DNA of 64,000 nt from Pectobacterium polaris (GCF_002307355.1 NZ_CP017481.1:4588001-4652000); one strand, 5' to 3'. Counted from the stretch's first letter, positions 19,685 through 30,608 are shown. Notes: generated from the letters alone by a model not told the origin. A program made the numbers and translations.

Positions 19685-21046
19685 ATGACGAAACCCCCAT
19701 TCATTCTGACCATCGCTGGTGGCGGCAGTACCTATACCCCGGGCATCGTAAAGAGTCTGATGGTACGTCTCGCGGATTTCCCGCTGGCGGAGATTCGTTT
19801 GTATGACATCGACGGCCCGCGGCAGGATATCATCGCGCCAGTGGTGGAAAAGGTCATTCGCGACCACAGTGACAGCATCGTCTTTACCGTCACAGCCGAC
19901 GCAGAGACCGCGTTTACTGGAGCTCACTTTGTCTTTGCCCAGATGCGCGTCGGCCAGTACAAGATGCGCGAACAGGACGAGAAAATCCCACTACGTCACG
20001 GCGTCGTCGGGCAGGAAACCTGTGGCCCCGGCGGGCTGGCCTACGGCCTGCGTACGATTCTGCCGATGGCTGAGCTGATCGATCTGGTTGAGCGCTATGC
20101 GCATCAAGAGGCGTGGATCGTCAATTACTCCAACCCCGCCGCAATTGTTGCCGAAGGCGTGCGCCGCCTGCGTCCTAACGCCCGCGTACTGAATATCTGT
20201 GACATGCCGGTAGCTGCGATGCGTAACATTGCAGCCGTGCTGGGCGTCGATCGCCACGACATCACGGTCGATTATTTCGGGCTGAATCACTTTGGCTGGT
20301 TTACCCGCGTGCTGGTCGACGGCGTCGATCGTATGCCAGAACTGCGCGAACACATCGCCCGCTACGGCCTGTTGACCGCCGATGCCGCCGATACCGATCC
20401 GCAGCACGCCGATCCGTCGTGGGTGAAAACCTGGCGCAACATCAAACCAGTCATGGATCATTTCCCAGAATTCGTGCCGAATCCGTATTTGCAGTACTAC
20501 CTGATGCCGAATCAGATCGTGGAGCATCAGGATCCTGACTACACACGCGCCAATGAAGTGATGGACGGGCGTGAGAAGAAGCTGTTTGCGGCCGCCGCCA
20601 ACTACAAGGAAACCGGGGTTCTGTCCGATGCGTTCCACGTTGGCGTGCACGGTTCATTCATCGTTGATGTCGCCTGCTCGCTGGCGTTCGATCTGCGCCA
20701 GCGCCATCTGGTGATCGTCGAGAATAAAGGTGCCATCGCCAATCTGCCTTACGACGCGATGGTGGAAGTGTCTGCTTATATCACTTCGCAAGGGCCGGAA
20801 CCGGTGCGGATGGGGAATGTCCCGCAGTTCCATCGTGCCTTGCTGGAACAGCAGTTGGCGTCTGAACAGCTGCTGGTCGAAGCCACGCTGGAAGGCAGCT
20901 ACGAGAAGGCCTTGCAGGCATTTACTCTGAACCGAACCGTGCCGACAATGCAGCACGCCAAAGCCATTCTGGACGAGATGATTGAAGCCAATCAGGATTA
21001 CTGGCCGCAATTAAAACAAGCATATAGAGACGGTATTGCCCAATAA
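19685..21046 (+). CDS. aglB: 6-phospho-alpha-glucosidase (GH4)
   Basis: An NAD+- and divalent-metal-dependent glycosidase of family GH4 that splits the 6-phospho-alpha-glucosides delivered by AglA into glucose 6-phosphate and a sugar. The start at 19685 (MTKPPFILTIAGGGSTYTPG) has CAGGAGA upstream; the frame open from 19577 is the tail of the overlapping aglA gene. The N-terminal Rossmann glycine motif is GGGSTYTPG. The signature at residues 172-175 is Cys-Asp-Met-Pro, described for the alpha-specific members, whereas the beta-specific members have CNVP. A metal-binding His lies in GLNHFGWF. 453 residues. Confidence 0.93.
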   Translation: MTKPPFILTIAGGGSTYTPGIVKSLMVRLADFPLAEIRLYDIDGPRQDIIAPVVEKVIRDHSDSIVFTVTADAETAFTGAHFVFAQMRVGQYKMREQDEKIPLRHGVVGQETCGPGGLAYGLRTILPMAELIDLVERYAHQEAWIVNYSNPAAIVAEGVRRLRPNARVLNICDMPVAAMRNIAAVLGVDRHDITVDYFGLNHFGWFTRVLVDGVDRMPELREHIARYGLLTADAADTDPQHADPSWVKTWRNIKPVMDHFPEFVPNPYLQYYLMPNQIVEHQDPDYTRANEVMDGREKKLFAAAANYKETGVLSDAFHVGVHGSFIVDVACSLAFDLRQRHLVIVENKGAIANLPYDAMVEVSAYITSQGPEPVRMGNVPQFHRALLEQQLASEQLLVEATLEGSYEKALQAFTLNRTVPTMQHAKAILDEMIEANQDYWPQLKQAYRDGIAQ

Positions 21047-21149
21047 TCCGCGACTTGTCGGATGAGGAAAAATCGCTGACAATGAATCTATCATTGCACA
21101 TCAATGATAGATTCGGGGTCGAATTCGTCGGCCCCAACGTGGAGGAGCT

Positions 21150-22019
21150 ATGTCAGCATCGTCTTCTGATTTGCCCGTTTCTCATGAGCGGTTTGTCTCC
21201 GCAGACTGGCTTGCCAGCCACCTGAATGACAGCAGCATCACACTCATCGACGCCCGGATGCTACCGCCGGGCAACAGCACCCGTGATATTCATGCTGAAT
21301 ACCGCGCCGGTCATCTGCCTGGCGCGGTTTTTTTTGATATTGAAACGCTGTCCGATCACAGCACCGATCTGCCACATATGATGCCGACTCGCGAAGACTT
21401 CGCACGCGCGATGGGCAAGTTGGGGATCGATAACCAGCAGCATCTGGTGATTTACGATGAAGGCAATCTCTTCTCCGCGCCACGAGCGTGGTGGATGCTG
21501 CACACCTTCGGCGCGACATCACTTTCGATCCTGAGCGGCGGGCTGGCGGGCTGGACAGCGCAGAATCTACCGCAGGAACAGGGCGATGTAACGCCGAAGC
21601 CAACCACGTTCCACGCCACGCTGGATGAAAATGCGATTCGCTCACGCGATGACGTGCTTTCTATCAGCCGGGATAAATCAGAACAGATTGTCGATGCTCG
21701 CCCCGCCCCCCGTTTTAACGCCGAGGTGGATGAACCGCGTCCTGGTCTGCATCGCGGCCGCATTCCTGGTAGCCTCAACGTACCGTGGACTGATTTGGTG
21801 AGTAACGGTGCGCTGAAGCCTAATGCCGAGCTGGCGACCATTCTGCATAAACACGGTGTAGACTTTACTCGCCCCATCGTCGCCAGCTGCGGTTCCGGTG
21901 TAACGGCCTCTGTCGTCGTGCTGGCGCTGACGCAGTTAAATGTCCCGAATGTGACGCTGTACGACGGATCGTGGAGCGATTGGGGGAGCCGCGATGATGT
22001 CCCAATTGAGCGAGATTAG
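21150..22019 (+). CDS. sseA: 3-mercaptopyruvate sulfurtransferase SseA
   Basis: Transfers sulfur from 3-mercaptopyruvate to thiol acceptors or cyanide. It has two rhodanese domains: an inactive N-terminal one (about residues 20-140) and a catalytic C-terminal one (about 165-285). The active-site loop CGSGVTA, with Cys247, is the mercaptopyruvate-specific form; thiosulfate rhodaneses have CRxGx[RT]. A GGAGG ribosome site precedes the ATG. SseA lies next to sseB as in E. coli, but here it is enclosed by the alpha-glucoside genes and their likely regulator. Confidence 0.94.
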   Translation: MSASSSDLPVSHERFVSADWLASHLNDSSITLIDARMLPPGNSTRDIHAEYRAGHLPGAVFFDIETLSDHSTDLPHMMPTREDFARAMGKLGIDNQQHLVIYDEGNLFSAPRAWWMLHTFGATSLSILSGGLAGWTAQNLPQEQGDVTPKPTTFHATLDENAIRSRDDVLSISRDKSEQIVDARPAPRFNAEVDEPRPGLHRGRIPGSLNVPWTDLVSNGALKPNAELATILHKHGVDFTRPIVASCGSGVTASVVVLALTQLNVPNVTLYDGSWSDWGSRDDVPIERD

Positions 22020-22059
22020 TTCCGTTCGGTATTTTATTGCCGTCAATCAGGGGTAGCAG

Positions 22060-22848
22060 GTGGATAATCGGCTGACGTCCTTAATGCAGCACGGTCAGGT
22101 GCTGACGCGCGCGGAATACCGCGTGCTGGCTTTTATCGCCGACCATTCATCACTGATAGGCAAAATCACGGTGCGGGAGCTGGCGCAGAAGACCTATGTT
22201 TCCACGGCGACGATCATGCGGCTGTGCCAGAAAATCGGCTTTAGCGGCTACAGTGAATTCATTTATCACTGCAAAACGTTGCTCACGGAGCATCCGCGTC
22301 TGGCACCCTCGCCTGTCGTTACGCCCAATGACGCTTCGCTTCCTGATGCTTTCCAGCATTTTGTCGACAATTATCAGCGCACGTTTGCCTACATTAGCCA
22401 TCAGGATAGAGCCGCTTTCAGCGCTATCCTGCGACAGGAAAGCCACTTTTTCCTCTATGGCGCAGGGTTTTCCCATCTGTTTGCTGAATATTTGGCGAAG
22501 AAACTGCAGGTGCTGGGGAAAGATGCCTTCTCTTCCGGGTTAGGAGACAGTCGAGGCATTTTTCTCAATAATGCGCCGAAGTATCGGGTGTTTATCGCGA
22601 TCTCCCGCAGCGGGGAAACTGAGCAAGTGCTAGATAAGGCGCGTATCGCCAAAAACATTGGCATGAAGGTAATCGCGTTTACTCGAGCGTCGTTGAATTC
22701 ATTAGGCGAGTTAGCCGATTTGCACTTCCGGCTTTACGATGATGCGGTTCACTATGCGGCGGAAGCTGGTGAGATTAGCTCATTTGAATCGAATCTGGTG
22801 ATGTTGATCGATCTACTGCTATTGCAGGCAACAGCGGAAAAATCGTAA
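22060..22848 (+). CDS. RpiR/MurR-family transcriptional regulator
   Basis: A 262-residue DNA-binding regulator. The N-terminal HTH_6 domain (about residues 5-80) contains ITVRELAQKTYVSTATIMRL. The C-terminal SIS domain (about 105-250) carries FLYGAGFSHLFAEYLAKKL and FIAISRSGETEQVL, the sugar-phosphate-binding pattern. The start is a GTG at 22060. SIS-domain regulators sense phosphosugars and usually control adjacent sugar genes, so aglAB is the likely target, although sseA lies between them. It lies 40 bp after sseA in the same direction. Confidence 0.88.
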   Translation: MDNRLTSLMQHGQVLTRAEYRVLAFIADHSSLIGKITVRELAQKTYVSTATIMRLCQKIGFSGYSEFIYHCKTLLTEHPRLAPSPVVTPNDASLPDAFQHFVDNYQRTFAYISHQDRAAFSAILRQESHFFLYGAGFSHLFAEYLAKKLQVLGKDAFSSGLGDSRGIFLNNAPKYRVFIAISRSGETEQVLDKARIAKNIGMKVIAFTRASLNSLGELADLHFRLYDDAVHYAAEAGEISSFESNLVMLIDLLLLQATAEKS

Positions 22849-22884
22849 TCCGCTGTCGCCTGTATCAAATTTACCTATCCGGTA

Positions 22885-23679
22885 TCAAGCGTTACCGCTT
22901 CCCTTAAACTCTCTCAGGAAACTCCCCCACTTGCGCTCGTAAAACGGCGTGGTGTGCTTAATCATATAATGGCTGATGCCCGATTCGCCTTCCTTCACCA
23001 GACACAGATCGACAGGACGCTCGTCCGGCAAGGTGTCACTGGCAACGCTGCCCGCTTCACGGATGATGATTTCTTCATCCTGATCGGCATCAATCCCAAT
23101 CAGCAGGTGCGGCTGCTCTTCACCCGGTTCCTGAATCTGTGCCAAAAACGCCCGTTTTACATGGCGATGTTTGGTAAACAGCTGCGTCAGGGAATCAATC
23201 ATCTGTGCTGGCATCTCGGCTGGCTGGCTCAGTATGACCTGCATCTCTTCTTCAACAACGCGCTGCTGAACAAAACCGTTACCTTCGCCAGACAGGATAT
23301 GTTCAATTTCCTGTGGCAAAAACTCTTTGCCATACGGCAGCTTAGGGTTGAGGAACAGCGTGACGCCCTGCGTCATTTCAAACAGCGAACGTGTCGGCAG
23401 GGCCAGAAAAGCGGCTTCTTCCGCAATCGCGCTCTGCAAAGCTTCCAGAGAAGAGAAGAAAGGAATGGCGGATGAACCATCGTCTTTTTCCCAGTGCTGA
23501 ATGTTCACATTACTGCCCGCATGCAATACCACCTCACCGGATTCATCCCCGTCATCGGTACTGCCCAGCACAAACACCGTGGCTTCCATCAGTTCACTGA
23601 AAAATTCAGGACGATGCGCTGGCTCTGTTGCAGCCAGAATCAGCACTTCTTCCAGTTTATTACGTGGCGAAAACTCCAT
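22885..23679 (-). CDS. sseB: SseB family protein (serine sensitivity enhancing)
   Basis: A 264-residue cytoplasmic protein of the SseB family. The name comes from altered serine sensitivity when it is overexpressed in E. coli; its biochemical function is not established. It has an N-terminal SseB domain (NKLEEVLILAATEPAHRPEF) and an SseB-like C-terminal region that ends HTTPFYERKWGSFLREFKG. It stands between the RpiR-type regulator (convergent) and pepB (upstream), as in E. coli. Confidence 0.92.
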   Translation of the reverse strand: MEFSPRNKLEEVLILAATEPAHRPEFFSELMEATVFVLGSTDDGDESGEVVLHAGSNVNIQHWEKDDGSSAIPFFSSLEALQSAIAEEAAFLALPTRSLFEMTQGVTLFLNPKLPYGKEFLPQEIEHILSGEGNGFVQQRVVEEEMQVILSQPAEMPAQMIDSLTQLFTKHRHVKRAFLAQIQEPGEEQPHLLIGIDADQDEEIIIREAGSVASDTLPDERPVDLCLVKEGESGISHYMIKHTTPFYERKWGSFLREFKGSGNA

Positions 23680-23731
23680 ACTTTCCTCAACATGATTACG
23701 TTAAAAACTGACGCGTTAAGACCTGAACCGA

Positions 23732-25039
23732 CTACTTGGCGTTGCTCAGCAGGAGATTCGCCAGCGTACGTACACCGAGTCCCGTTGCGCCCGTCGCCCA
23801 CTGATCTACCGCGCCTTTACGGTACGTCGCGGAGCAGTCAATGTGCAGCCAGCCCTGCTGGTAATTTTTCACAAAGTGCGACAGGAAAGCCGCTGCCGTG
23901 CTGGCACCAGCGGTGTGTGCACCACTGGCAATGTTGTTCAGATCGGCAAAACTGGACGGCAGATGGCTGCGGTGGAACTCTTCCAGCGGCAGACGCCAGA
24001 ACGGTTCGCTTTCTTCTTTCGCACTTTCCTGCAATGCCGCCACCAGCTCATCATCAAAGCTGAACAGCGCGTGATAGTCGTTGCCCAGCGCCGTTTTTGC
24101 CGCGCCCGTCAGCGTTGCACAGTCGATAATCCACTGTGGATTCTGCTCGGAAGCATCGATCAGGCCATCCGCCAGCACCAGACGCCCTTCCGCGTCAGTG
24201 TTCATTACCTCAACCGTTTTACCGTTGCGATAACGAATGATGTCGCCCAGTCGGAATGCATTGCCGCTCACCATGTTGTCTGCGCAGCACAGGTACAGCT
24301 TCACACGCTGTTGCAAACCGCGCGCAGCTGCCAGCGCGAGCGCGCCCGTCAGAGTGGCCGCACCGCCCATGTCCGATTTCATGGAATCCATAGAACTGCT
24401 CGGTTTCAGGCTGTAGCCGCCGGTATCAAACGTAATACCTTTACCGACCAGACAGGCGAACACGGGTGCATCCGCGTTACCCGTCGGGTTATAGTCCAGC
24501 GCCAGCAGCACCGGCTGACGTTCAGAACCGCGTCCCACCGTATGCAGGCCAGCATAATTCTGCTCACGCAGATCTTCACCTTTGGTGATGCGGTAGCTGA
24601 CAGCGTCACAGGCGACGTCACACAGCAGATCGATTGCACGGGTCGCCAGCTGCTCTGGCCCCAGATCTTCAGCAGGCAGGTTGATGGTGTCACGCACCCA
24701 GTCCACAATCTTCAGGCGATCGTTCAGCTCTTTCTTGTCAGCGTCATTCAGTTCCGCCCATTCAACCGTTCTTTGCCCTTTCGGCCCGCGATATCCCTGC
24801 CAGAATGCCCAGCTGTTTGCCAGATCCCAGCCTTCACCGGCTAGCTTAACGTGTTTAATCCCCTGCCCATCAATTTTGCGGGCAGCACGTTGGATCACCG
24901 CCAGTGCAGCTTTGCCATTCAGGGACGCCCCGACATGAATGGTAAAACCCTGCTCATTCACACTCAGCGTCGCTTTTTCTCCCCAGCGCGCGTCAGCAGG
25001 TTGAGTGGAGAGTGAAATCAGCATGGTATTGTTCGTCAT
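23732..25039 (-). CDS. pepB: Peptidase B (M17 aminopeptidase)
   Basis: A cytosolic leucyl-aminopeptidase-family enzyme that removes N-terminal residues from peptides using two metal ions. The M17 signature [12 protein letters not shown] is present near residue 280. The metal-binding lysine and aspartate lie in [16 protein letters not shown]. The frame is open to 25078; the ATG at 25039 with GGAGAA upstream gives 435 residues, close to the E. coli 427, and aligns with its [15 protein letters not shown] start region. It is transcribed leftward after the isc operon. Confidence 0.94.
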   Translation of the reverse strand: MTNNTMLISLSTQPADARWGEKATLSVNEQGFTIHVGASLNGKAALAVIQRAARKIDGQGIKHVKLAGEGWDLANSWAFWQGYRGPKGQRTVEWAELNDADKKELNDRLKIVDWVRDTINLPAEDLGPEQLATRAIDLLCDVACDAVSYRITKGEDLREQNYAGLHTVGRGSERQPVLLALDYNPTGNADAPVFACLVGKGITFDTGGYSLKPSSSMDSMKSDMGGAATLTGALALAAARGLQQRVKLYLCCADNMVSGNAFRLGDIIRYRNGKTVEVMNTDAEGRLVLADGLIDASEQNPQWIIDCATLTGAAKTALGNDYHALFSFDDELVAALQESAKEESEPFWRLPLEEFHRSHLPSSFADLNNIASGAHTAGASTAAAFLSHFVKNYQQGWLHIDCSATYRKGAVDQWATGATGLGVRTLANLLLSNAK

Positions 25040-25222
25040 AGTGCTTCTCCGATAATAGGTATTCCTGCCACTTTTCATGTTTGCAGGTGATGTTCATAGT
25101 TGCAGACGTTCTGCTTATCAATGCGTGTTTATAAACGCTTTCGCTTATAAATACTCGGTTTGCAGACAAATAAACGGTGCATCATGACATGCAAATGTTA
25201 CGAATGTTGGCACGAGAATAAA

Positions 25223-25246
25223 ACGGGCCACCAAAGGCAGCCCCGT
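25223..25246 (-). terminator. Terminator at the end of the isc operon
   Basis: An imperfect GC-rich hairpin (ACGGGCCACC / GGCAGCCCCGT). On the minus strand it is followed by TTTTATTC. It begins 8 bp beyond the iscX stop codon. Confidence 0.65.
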
Positions 25247-25253
25247 CATCGTG

Positions 25254-25454
25254 TTATTCAGCTTCATCTAACCAGACCAGCAGGATCGCTTCCAGAATTT
25301 TTTCATTGGAGGCGTCCGGCCGATCGTCAAATTCATCCAGCTCGCAGATCCACTGATGCATATCCGTGAAACGTACGGTTTTCGGATCGAGATCGGGAAA
25401 CTTATCGTAAAGCGCTTCGCCGATAGCCCGGCTGTCTGTCCATTTTAATCCCAT
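25254..25454 (-). CDS. iscX: Fe-S cluster assembly protein IscX
   Basis: A small acidic protein of 66 residues, as in E. coli, that binds IscS and iron. It is thought to adjust the rate of cluster assembly. It starts [20 protein letters not shown], typical of the family, and ends in acidic LVWLDEAE. It is the last gene of the isc operon, 21 bp after fdx. Confidence 0.95.
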   Translation of the reverse strand: MGLKWTDSRAIGEALYDKFPDLDPKTVRFTDMHQWICELDEFDDRPDASNEKILEAILLVWLDEAE

Positions 25455-25475
25455 AACGGTTACTCCCTATGCAGA

Positions 25476-25811
25476 TTAATGCTCGCGCGCGTGGTTGATC
25501 GTATAGCGCGGGATCTCGACAACCAGATCGTCCCCGGCGATACGCGCCTGACAGCCCAGACGACTTTCCGGCTCCAGCCCCCAGGCCTTATCCAGCATGT
25601 CGTCCTCATCTTCCGTACTTTCTGCCAGCGAGTCGAAACCTTCGCGCACGATGCAATGGCAGGTAGTGCAGGCACAGGATTTCTCGCAGGCGTGCTCAAC
25701 GTCAATACCGTTACGCAGGGCGACTTCCAAAATGCTTTCACCGCGTTCCGCTTCCAAAACCGCGCCTTCAGGACACAGATCCTGATGCGGTAAAAAGACT
25801 ATCTTAGGCAT
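25476..25811 (-). CDS. fdx: ISC-type [2Fe-2S] ferredoxin
   Basis: An electron donor in Fe-S cluster synthesis. The cluster cysteines are in CEKSCACTTCHC and LGCQAR. The start at 25811 (MPKIVFLPHQDLCPEG) gives 111 residues, as in E. coli; the frame open further upstream runs into hscA. It starts one base after the hscA stop codon, so translation is tightly linked. Confidence 0.97.
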   Translation of the reverse strand: MPKIVFLPHQDLCPEGAVLEAERGESILEVALRNGIDVEHACEKSCACTTCHCIVREGFDSLAESTEDEDDMLDKAWGLEPESRLGCQARIAGDDLVVEIPRYTINHAREH

Positions 25812-25812
25812 G

Positions 25813-27663
25813 TTACACCTCATCCACAGAATGGCCTGCCAGCGCGCGACGGATAGAGGCATCCATGCGACGGGCGGCGAATTCCTGGGTTTGTTGATCG
25901 ACTGTTTTAATCGCGGCTTCAATCGCCACGGGATCGCTTCCCTGCATCATCGTATGCAGGTGTTCGGATGCCGCGACAATGATGCCTTTTTCGTCATGGC
26001 TCAATAACTCTGCGTCAGCCACCAGCGCGCTTTGCAAACTTTCCAACACGCGTGAAGCCTCCACTTTTTGCTCTGCCAGACGACGCGCACCGACATCTTC
26101 TTTCGCATTCAGCATCGAATCGGTGATCATCGTGGCAATTTCCGTATCGCTCAAACCGTATGACGGTTTAACCTGAATGGATGCCTCGACGCCCGTCGAT
26201 TTCTCCATCGCCGTGACGCTCAGCAGGCCATCTGCATCAACCTGAAAGGTCACGCGAATGTGAGCCCCACCGGCAGGCAGCGGCGGCAGACCACGCAGTG
26301 AGAAGCGCGCAAGCGATCGGCAATCCGTGACCATTTCGCGTTCACCTTGCAAGACATGAATCATCATGCCGCTCTGGCCGTCTTTGAAGGTGGTGAATTC
26401 CTGTGCGCGGGCAACTGGGATCGTGGTATTGCGCGGAATGATTTTTTCCACCAGCCCGCCCATCGTCTCTAGCCCCAGCGACAACGGGACCACGTCCAGC
26501 AGCAGCATTTCGCTGTCTGGCTTGTTACCCACCAGAATATCCGCCTGAATCGCCGCACCGATAGCCACGACCTTGTCTGGATCGATCGACGTCAGCGGCG
26601 TGCGGCCAAAAAACGTTCCGACGTGATCGCGCACTAGCGGAACGCGAGTCGATCCACCTACCATCACGACTTCCAGCACGTCTTCTGGCATCAGCCCCGC
26701 GTCTTTCAGCGTGCGACGGCAGGACAGCAGCGTGCGTTTCACCAGAGAAGCAATCAGCGAATCAAACTGCTCGCGGGTGATATCACCCTGCCAGTCAGCG
26801 ACATCCATACGCACCGACTCGGCGCTGCTGAGTGCAACTTTAGCCTTCACCGCCGCGTGGCGAAAGGCATGATCTAACTGACGATCGTCACGATCGTGAA
26901 TGCCCGCCTGCTCACGCAGCCACTCCGCCAGCAGATGATCGAAATCATCACCGCCCAACGCAGAATCGCCGCCCGTCGCCAGCACTTCAAAGACGCCACG
27001 GCTCAGGCGCAGAATGGAAATATCAAAGGTGCCGCCGCCCAGATCGTAAATGGCGATCACGCCCTCTTTACCGGAATCCAGCCCGTAGGCAATGGCGGCC
27101 GCAGTCGGTTCGTTCAGCAGGCGCAATACGTGCAGCCCGGCAAGACGTGCTGCGTCTTTGGTGCCCTGACGCTGTGCGTCATCGAAATAGGCAGGAACGG
27201 TAATCACCACGCCATCCGGCACGCCGCCTAACGCCGCTTCCGCACGCGCAGCCAGCGCGGACAAAATATCCGCCGATACCTGTACAGGATTGAGGTTGCC
27301 AGCCGAGGTCTGAATCAGCGGCAGGCCGTTATCGCTGGCATGAAAGTGATACGGTAAATGCGGGTAGCGCTGCTGAATGTCGTCCAGAGAACGCCCCATC
27401 AGGCGTTTGACTGAGCTGACGGTATTTTCCAGATCGTGGGCAGCATTGTCGCGCGCATCCCAGCCGACGCTGTGACCATCGTGACGATAGTGAACAACCG
27501 AGGGCAGCAAGTCACGCCCATCGCTATCTGCCAGCGTCTGAGCTTCACCGCTGCGTACGGTGGCAACAAGAGAATGGGTGGTGCCTAAATCAATACCGAC
27601 AGCCAGACGACGCTGGTGCGGTGCGGCGCTAAGGCCAGGCTCACTAATTTGTAATAAGGCCAT
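25813..27663 (-). CDS. hscA: Hsp70-type chaperone HscA
   Basis: The specialised Hsp70 that binds IscU and drives Fe-S cluster transfer, using ATP and the co-chaperone HscB. The 616-residue protein has the nucleotide-binding domain at about 20-385, with GIDLGTTHS and [14 protein letters not shown]. The substrate-binding domain follows; it recognises the LPPVK peptide of IscU, and that peptide is present in the iscU gene here. It sits between hscB and fdx as usual. Confidence 0.98.
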   Translation of the reverse strand: MALLQISEPGLSAAPHQRRLAVGIDLGTTHSLVATVRSGEAQTLADSDGRDLLPSVVHYRHDGHSVGWDARDNAAHDLENTVSSVKRLMGRSLDDIQQRYPHLPYHFHASDNGLPLIQTSAGNLNPVQVSADILSALAARAEAALGGVPDGVVITVPAYFDDAQRQGTKDAARLAGLHVLRLLNEPTAAAIAYGLDSGKEGVIAIYDLGGGTFDISILRLSRGVFEVLATGGDSALGGDDFDHLLAEWLREQAGIHDRDDRQLDHAFRHAAVKAKVALSSAESVRMDVADWQGDITREQFDSLIASLVKRTLLSCRRTLKDAGLMPEDVLEVVMVGGSTRVPLVRDHVGTFFGRTPLTSIDPDKVVAIGAAIQADILVGNKPDSEMLLLDVVPLSLGLETMGGLVEKIIPRNTTIPVARAQEFTTFKDGQSGMMIHVLQGEREMVTDCRSLARFSLRGLPPLPAGGAHIRVTFQVDADGLLSVTAMEKSTGVEASIQVKPSYGLSDTEIATMITDSMLNAKEDVGARRLAEQKVEASRVLESLQSALVADAELLSHDEKGIIVAASEHLHTMMQGSDPVAIEAAIKTVDQQTQEFAARRMDASIRRALAGHSVDEV

Positions 27664-27738
27664 ATTGAGCTTCCATCAATTGGCTGGCGAGAAACCCGGT
27701 ATGGCAATCACCATCGGGTTACCCGCCGGATTAACCAG

Positions 27739-28257
27739 TTATCTGTCCAGCAATTGTTCTTCGAGTTCTTCAACCTGTTGCTGGAGCTTGTCTAAAAAGC
27801 GTAGCTTGCGCACGGTATCTGCGGCGTCTGTCCACGTCTCATTATCGAGTTCATCACACATATGCGAACGGCGCTTAGCGATCGTTGCCTGCAACCGCTC
27901 GGCGAAGGCCGTCAGTGCCTCATCGGCATCCGACCGCTGTGAGATCGCGTCCAGCTCTTCGCGCAGTTCCAGCTGTTCCATCAGGAATGCCGTGTCCTTC
28001 ATCGTATGCTGTTCGTTGTTCACATCAAAACCGTGCAGCGACAACATATACTCCGCGCGTCTCAGCGGATGCTTGAGCGCCTGATAGGCATTGTTGATCG
28101 TCGCCGCCTGCTGCACCGCCAGCATGCGCTCGCGCTCTGGGCTGGCAGCATAACGGTCAGGATGGAACTGCCGCTGCAAATCCTGAAAACGGGATGCAAG
28201 CAGGCCGCCATCCACAGCATAGCGAATCGGCAGCCCGAATAACGTAAAGTAATCCAT
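27739..28257 (-). CDS. hscB: J-type co-chaperone HscB
   Basis: A J-domain protein that brings IscU to HscA and stimulates its ATPase. The start at 28257 ([20 protein letters not shown]) gives 172 residues; E. coli has 171. The HPD motif is in [11 protein letters not shown] near residue 33. The C-terminal three-helix domain for IscU binding follows from about residue 85. The open frame upstream to 28296 is not expected to be translated. Confidence 0.96.
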   Translation of the reverse strand: MDYFTLFGLPIRYAVDGGLLASRFQDLQRQFHPDRYAASPERERMLAVQQAATINNAYQALKHPLRRAEYMLSLHGFDVNNEQHTMKDTAFLMEQLELREELDAISQRSDADEALTAFAERLQATIAKRRSHMCDELDNETWTDAADTVRKLRFLDKLQQQVEELEEQLLDR

Positions 28258-28328
28258 AGTGGTACTCTGGGAGTTCTGGGTAGCAATGCAGGCCATTAAC
28301 CAATCGCACGCTCACTACCCAAGAGGGG

Positions 28329-28652
28329 TCAGACGTTGAAACTTTCGCCGCAACCGCATTCGCCGGAAATGTTCGGATTATTGAACTTAAAGCCTTCGTT
28401 CAGCCCTTCTTTGACGAAATCCAACTCGGTTCCGTCAAGATAGACCAGACTTTTGCCGTCCACGATGACCTTTACGCCTTTGTCTTCAAAGACCGTATCA
28501 CCGTCGTTCAAATCATCAACAAACTCCAGCACGTACGCCATCCCGGAACAGCCGGATGTCCGTACGCCAAGACGCAGCCCAAGGCCTTTGCCCCGGTTTG
28601 CGATGAAAGCGTTCACGCGTTGTGCCGCACTTTCGCTCAGAGAAATCGACAT
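28329..28652 (-). CDS. iscA: Iron-sulfur assembly protein IscA
   Basis: An A-type Fe-S carrier and iron-binding scaffold. The start at 28652 ([20 protein letters not shown]) gives 107 residues, the E. coli length. The three conserved cysteines are in SGCSGM (Cys35) and GECGCG (Cys99, Cys101). It is placed between iscU and hscB. Confidence 0.97.
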   Translation of the reverse strand: MSISLSESAAQRVNAFIANRGKGLGLRLGVRTSGCSGMAYVLEFVDDLNDGDTVFEDKGVKVIVDGKSLVYLDGTELDFVKEGLNEGFKFNNPNISGECGCGESFNV

Positions 28653-28732
28653 ACTGTTACCTCGATCGTTCGCCACCTCGACGGTATCAGGCACCGCAAG
28701 AAACGGTGCCCCGACGAGTTCAGCCGCAGAGA

Positions 28733-29119
28733 TTACTGCGCGTCGCGTTTACTTTTGTAATCCGCAATCGCTGCCTTGATAGCGTCTTCCGCCAGAATGG
28801 AGCAGTGAATCTTCACTGGCGGTAGCTCAAGCTCTTCGGCAATCTGCGTGTTCTTAATCGCTTCAGCTTCATTCAGCGATTTGCCTTTTACCCACTCTGT
28901 AACCAGCGAGCTGGAGGCAATGGCAGAACCACAACCGTATGTCTTGAAGCGGGCATCTTCGATGATACCCTCATTGTTGACTTTTATCTGCAACTTCATC
29001 ACATCGCCGCACGCTGGCGCGCCGACCATGCCGCTGCCGATAGAAGGATCGGCGTTGTCAAATGAACCCACGTTGCGTGGATTTTCATAGTGATCAATTA
29101 CTTTTTCGCTGTAAGCCAT
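28733..29119 (-). CDS. iscU: Iron-sulfur scaffold protein IscU
   Basis: The scaffold on which [2Fe-2S] clusters are built from sulfur supplied by IscS. It has 128 residues as in E. coli. Cluster ligands are Cys37 (PACGDV), Cys63 (YGCGSA) and Cys106 (IHCSIL), with His105. The LPPVK peptide recognised by HscA is present just before the last cysteine. It follows iscS by 24 bp. Confidence 0.98.
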   Translation of the reverse strand: MAYSEKVIDHYENPRNVGSFDNADPSIGSGMVGAPACGDVMKLQIKVNNEGIIEDARFKTYGCGSAIASSSLVTEWVKGKSLNEAEAIKNTQIAEELELPPVKIHCSILAEDAIKAAIADYKSKRDAQ

Positions 29120-29143
29120 GATAGTCGTCCCCGAACTGGTGAA

Positions 29144-30358
29144 TTAATGATGCGCCCACTCGATGCTGCTGATATCCACGCCCTGCTTGAACATTTCCCA
29201 CAGCGGAGAAAGATCGCGCAGACGACCGATGGATTTACGTACCAGCTCGATGGTGTAGTCGATCTCTTCTTCGGTAGTAAAACGTCCCAGCGAAAAGCGG
29301 ATCGAGCTATGTGCCAGCTCATCATTCATGCCCAGCGCACGTAACACGTAGGAGGGCTCCAGACTGGCCGACGTACAGGCAGAACCGGACGAGACCGCCA
29401 GATCCTTGAGCGCCATAATCAGCGATTCACCTTCAACATAGTTGAAGCTGACATTCAGGATATTGGGCACGCCCTGCTCGATATCACCATTCAGATAGAC
29501 TTCTTCAATATCATTAATGCCGTTCCACAGACGATCGCGCAACGCACGCAGGCGATTCATTTCTGCGGTCATCTCTTCTTTCGCGATGCGGTAGGCTTCA
29601 CCCATGCCGACAATCTGGTGCACAGGCAAGGTGCCAGAGCGCATGCCGCGCTCATGACCGCCGCCGTGCATCTGCGCTTCGAGACGAATACGGGGTTTAC
29701 GACGAACATACAGTGCCCCGATCCCTTTCGGTCCATAGATTTTATGGCCGGAGAAAGACATCAGATCCACTTTTAACTGGTTCAGATCGATAGGCAGTTT
29801 GCCTACACTCTGTGTGGCATCAACATGGAACACGATACCGCGGCTACGGCACATGTCACCGATAGCGGCAATATCCTGCACAACGCCGATTTCATTATTG
29901 ACGTGCATGATGGAAACCAGAATGGTGTCCTCACGCATTGCCGCTTCGAGTTCAGCCAGATCGATAATGCCGTTACGCTGCGGGGCCAGATAAGTGACCT
30001 CGAAGCCTTCGCGTTCAAGCTGACGGCAGGTATCCAGCACGGCTTTGTGCTCGGTCTTGCTGGTGATGATGTGCTTACCCTTCTTCTGATAGAAGTTGGC
30101 AACACCTTTAATCGCGAGGTTATCGGCTTCGGTCGCGCCTGACGTGAAGACGATCTCACGCGGGTCGGCACCGACCAGTTCAGCAATTTGGTTACGGGCG
30201 ATATCAACCGCCTCTTCCGCTTGCCAGCCAAAACGGTGGGAACGGGAAGCCGGGTTACCGAACGTACCGTCCAACGTCAAACACTGCATCATTTTCTCAG
30301 CGACGCGCGGGTCAACCGGCGTGGTAGCTGAATAATCGAGATAGATAGGTAACTTCAT
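29144..30358 (-). CDS. iscS: Cysteine desulfurase IscS
   Basis: A PLP enzyme that takes sulfur from cysteine as a persulfide and supplies Fe-S clusters, tRNA thiolation and other pathways. It has 404 residues, identical in length to E. coli. The PLP lysine is in [12 protein letters not shown] and the persulfide cysteine in [17 protein letters not shown] near residue 328. It starts [20 protein letters not shown]. It is separated from iscR by a 250-bp intergenic segment with a strong hairpin. Confidence 0.98.
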   Translation of the reverse strand: MKLPIYLDYSATTPVDPRVAEKMMQCLTLDGTFGNPASRSHRFGWQAEEAVDIARNQIAELVGADPREIVFTSGATEADNLAIKGVANFYQKKGKHIITSKTEHKAVLDTCRQLEREGFEVTYLAPQRNGIIDLAELEAAMREDTILVSIMHVNNEIGVVQDIAAIGDMCRSRGIVFHVDATQSVGKLPIDLNQLKVDLMSFSGHKIYGPKGIGALYVRRKPRIRLEAQMHGGGHERGMRSGTLPVHQIVGMGEAYRIAKEEMTAEMNRLRALRDRLWNGINDIEEVYLNGDIEQGVPNILNVSFNYVEGESLIMALKDLAVSSGSACTSASLEPSYVLRALGMNDELAHSSIRFSLGRFTTEEEIDYTIELVRKSIGRLRDLSPLWEMFKQGVDISSIEWAHH

Positions 30359-30569
30359 TGCTCATAAACTCCGTGCATCACTTCAAAACGTACAATGCGT
30401 TTTGTTTTATTGACAGGCTGTTTATACCCGCAACCTCTCGGGCCAATGCAAAAAATCTGGCGATGTTATCGTGGAACAATTTATCGTCAGAACACGCCGT
30501 GACAGTCGGACTAACGCCAATGCCACATTGGGCAATGTGGTCAGGATTATGCGGCTATCAGAAAGGCAA

Positions 30570-30599
30570 AACGTGACGAGTAAAGGTACTCGTCACGTT
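30570..30599 (-). terminator. Strong hairpin between iscR and iscS
   Basis: A perfect 13-bp stem (AACGTGACGAGTA / TACTCGTCACGTT) with a 4-nt loop lies 9 bp after the iscR stop. On the minus strand it leads into TTTTGCCTTTC. In E. coli, structure after iscR protects the iscR part of the message when RyhB pairs near iscS and triggers decay of the rest. Partial termination is an alternative. Confidence 0.75.
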
Positions 30600-30608
30600 G
30601 AAGGTATA

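Noticed and set aside
25160..25369. 69-codon plus-strand frame between pepB and iscX
   Set aside because: It runs antisense into iscX and across the isc terminator and has no protein features.
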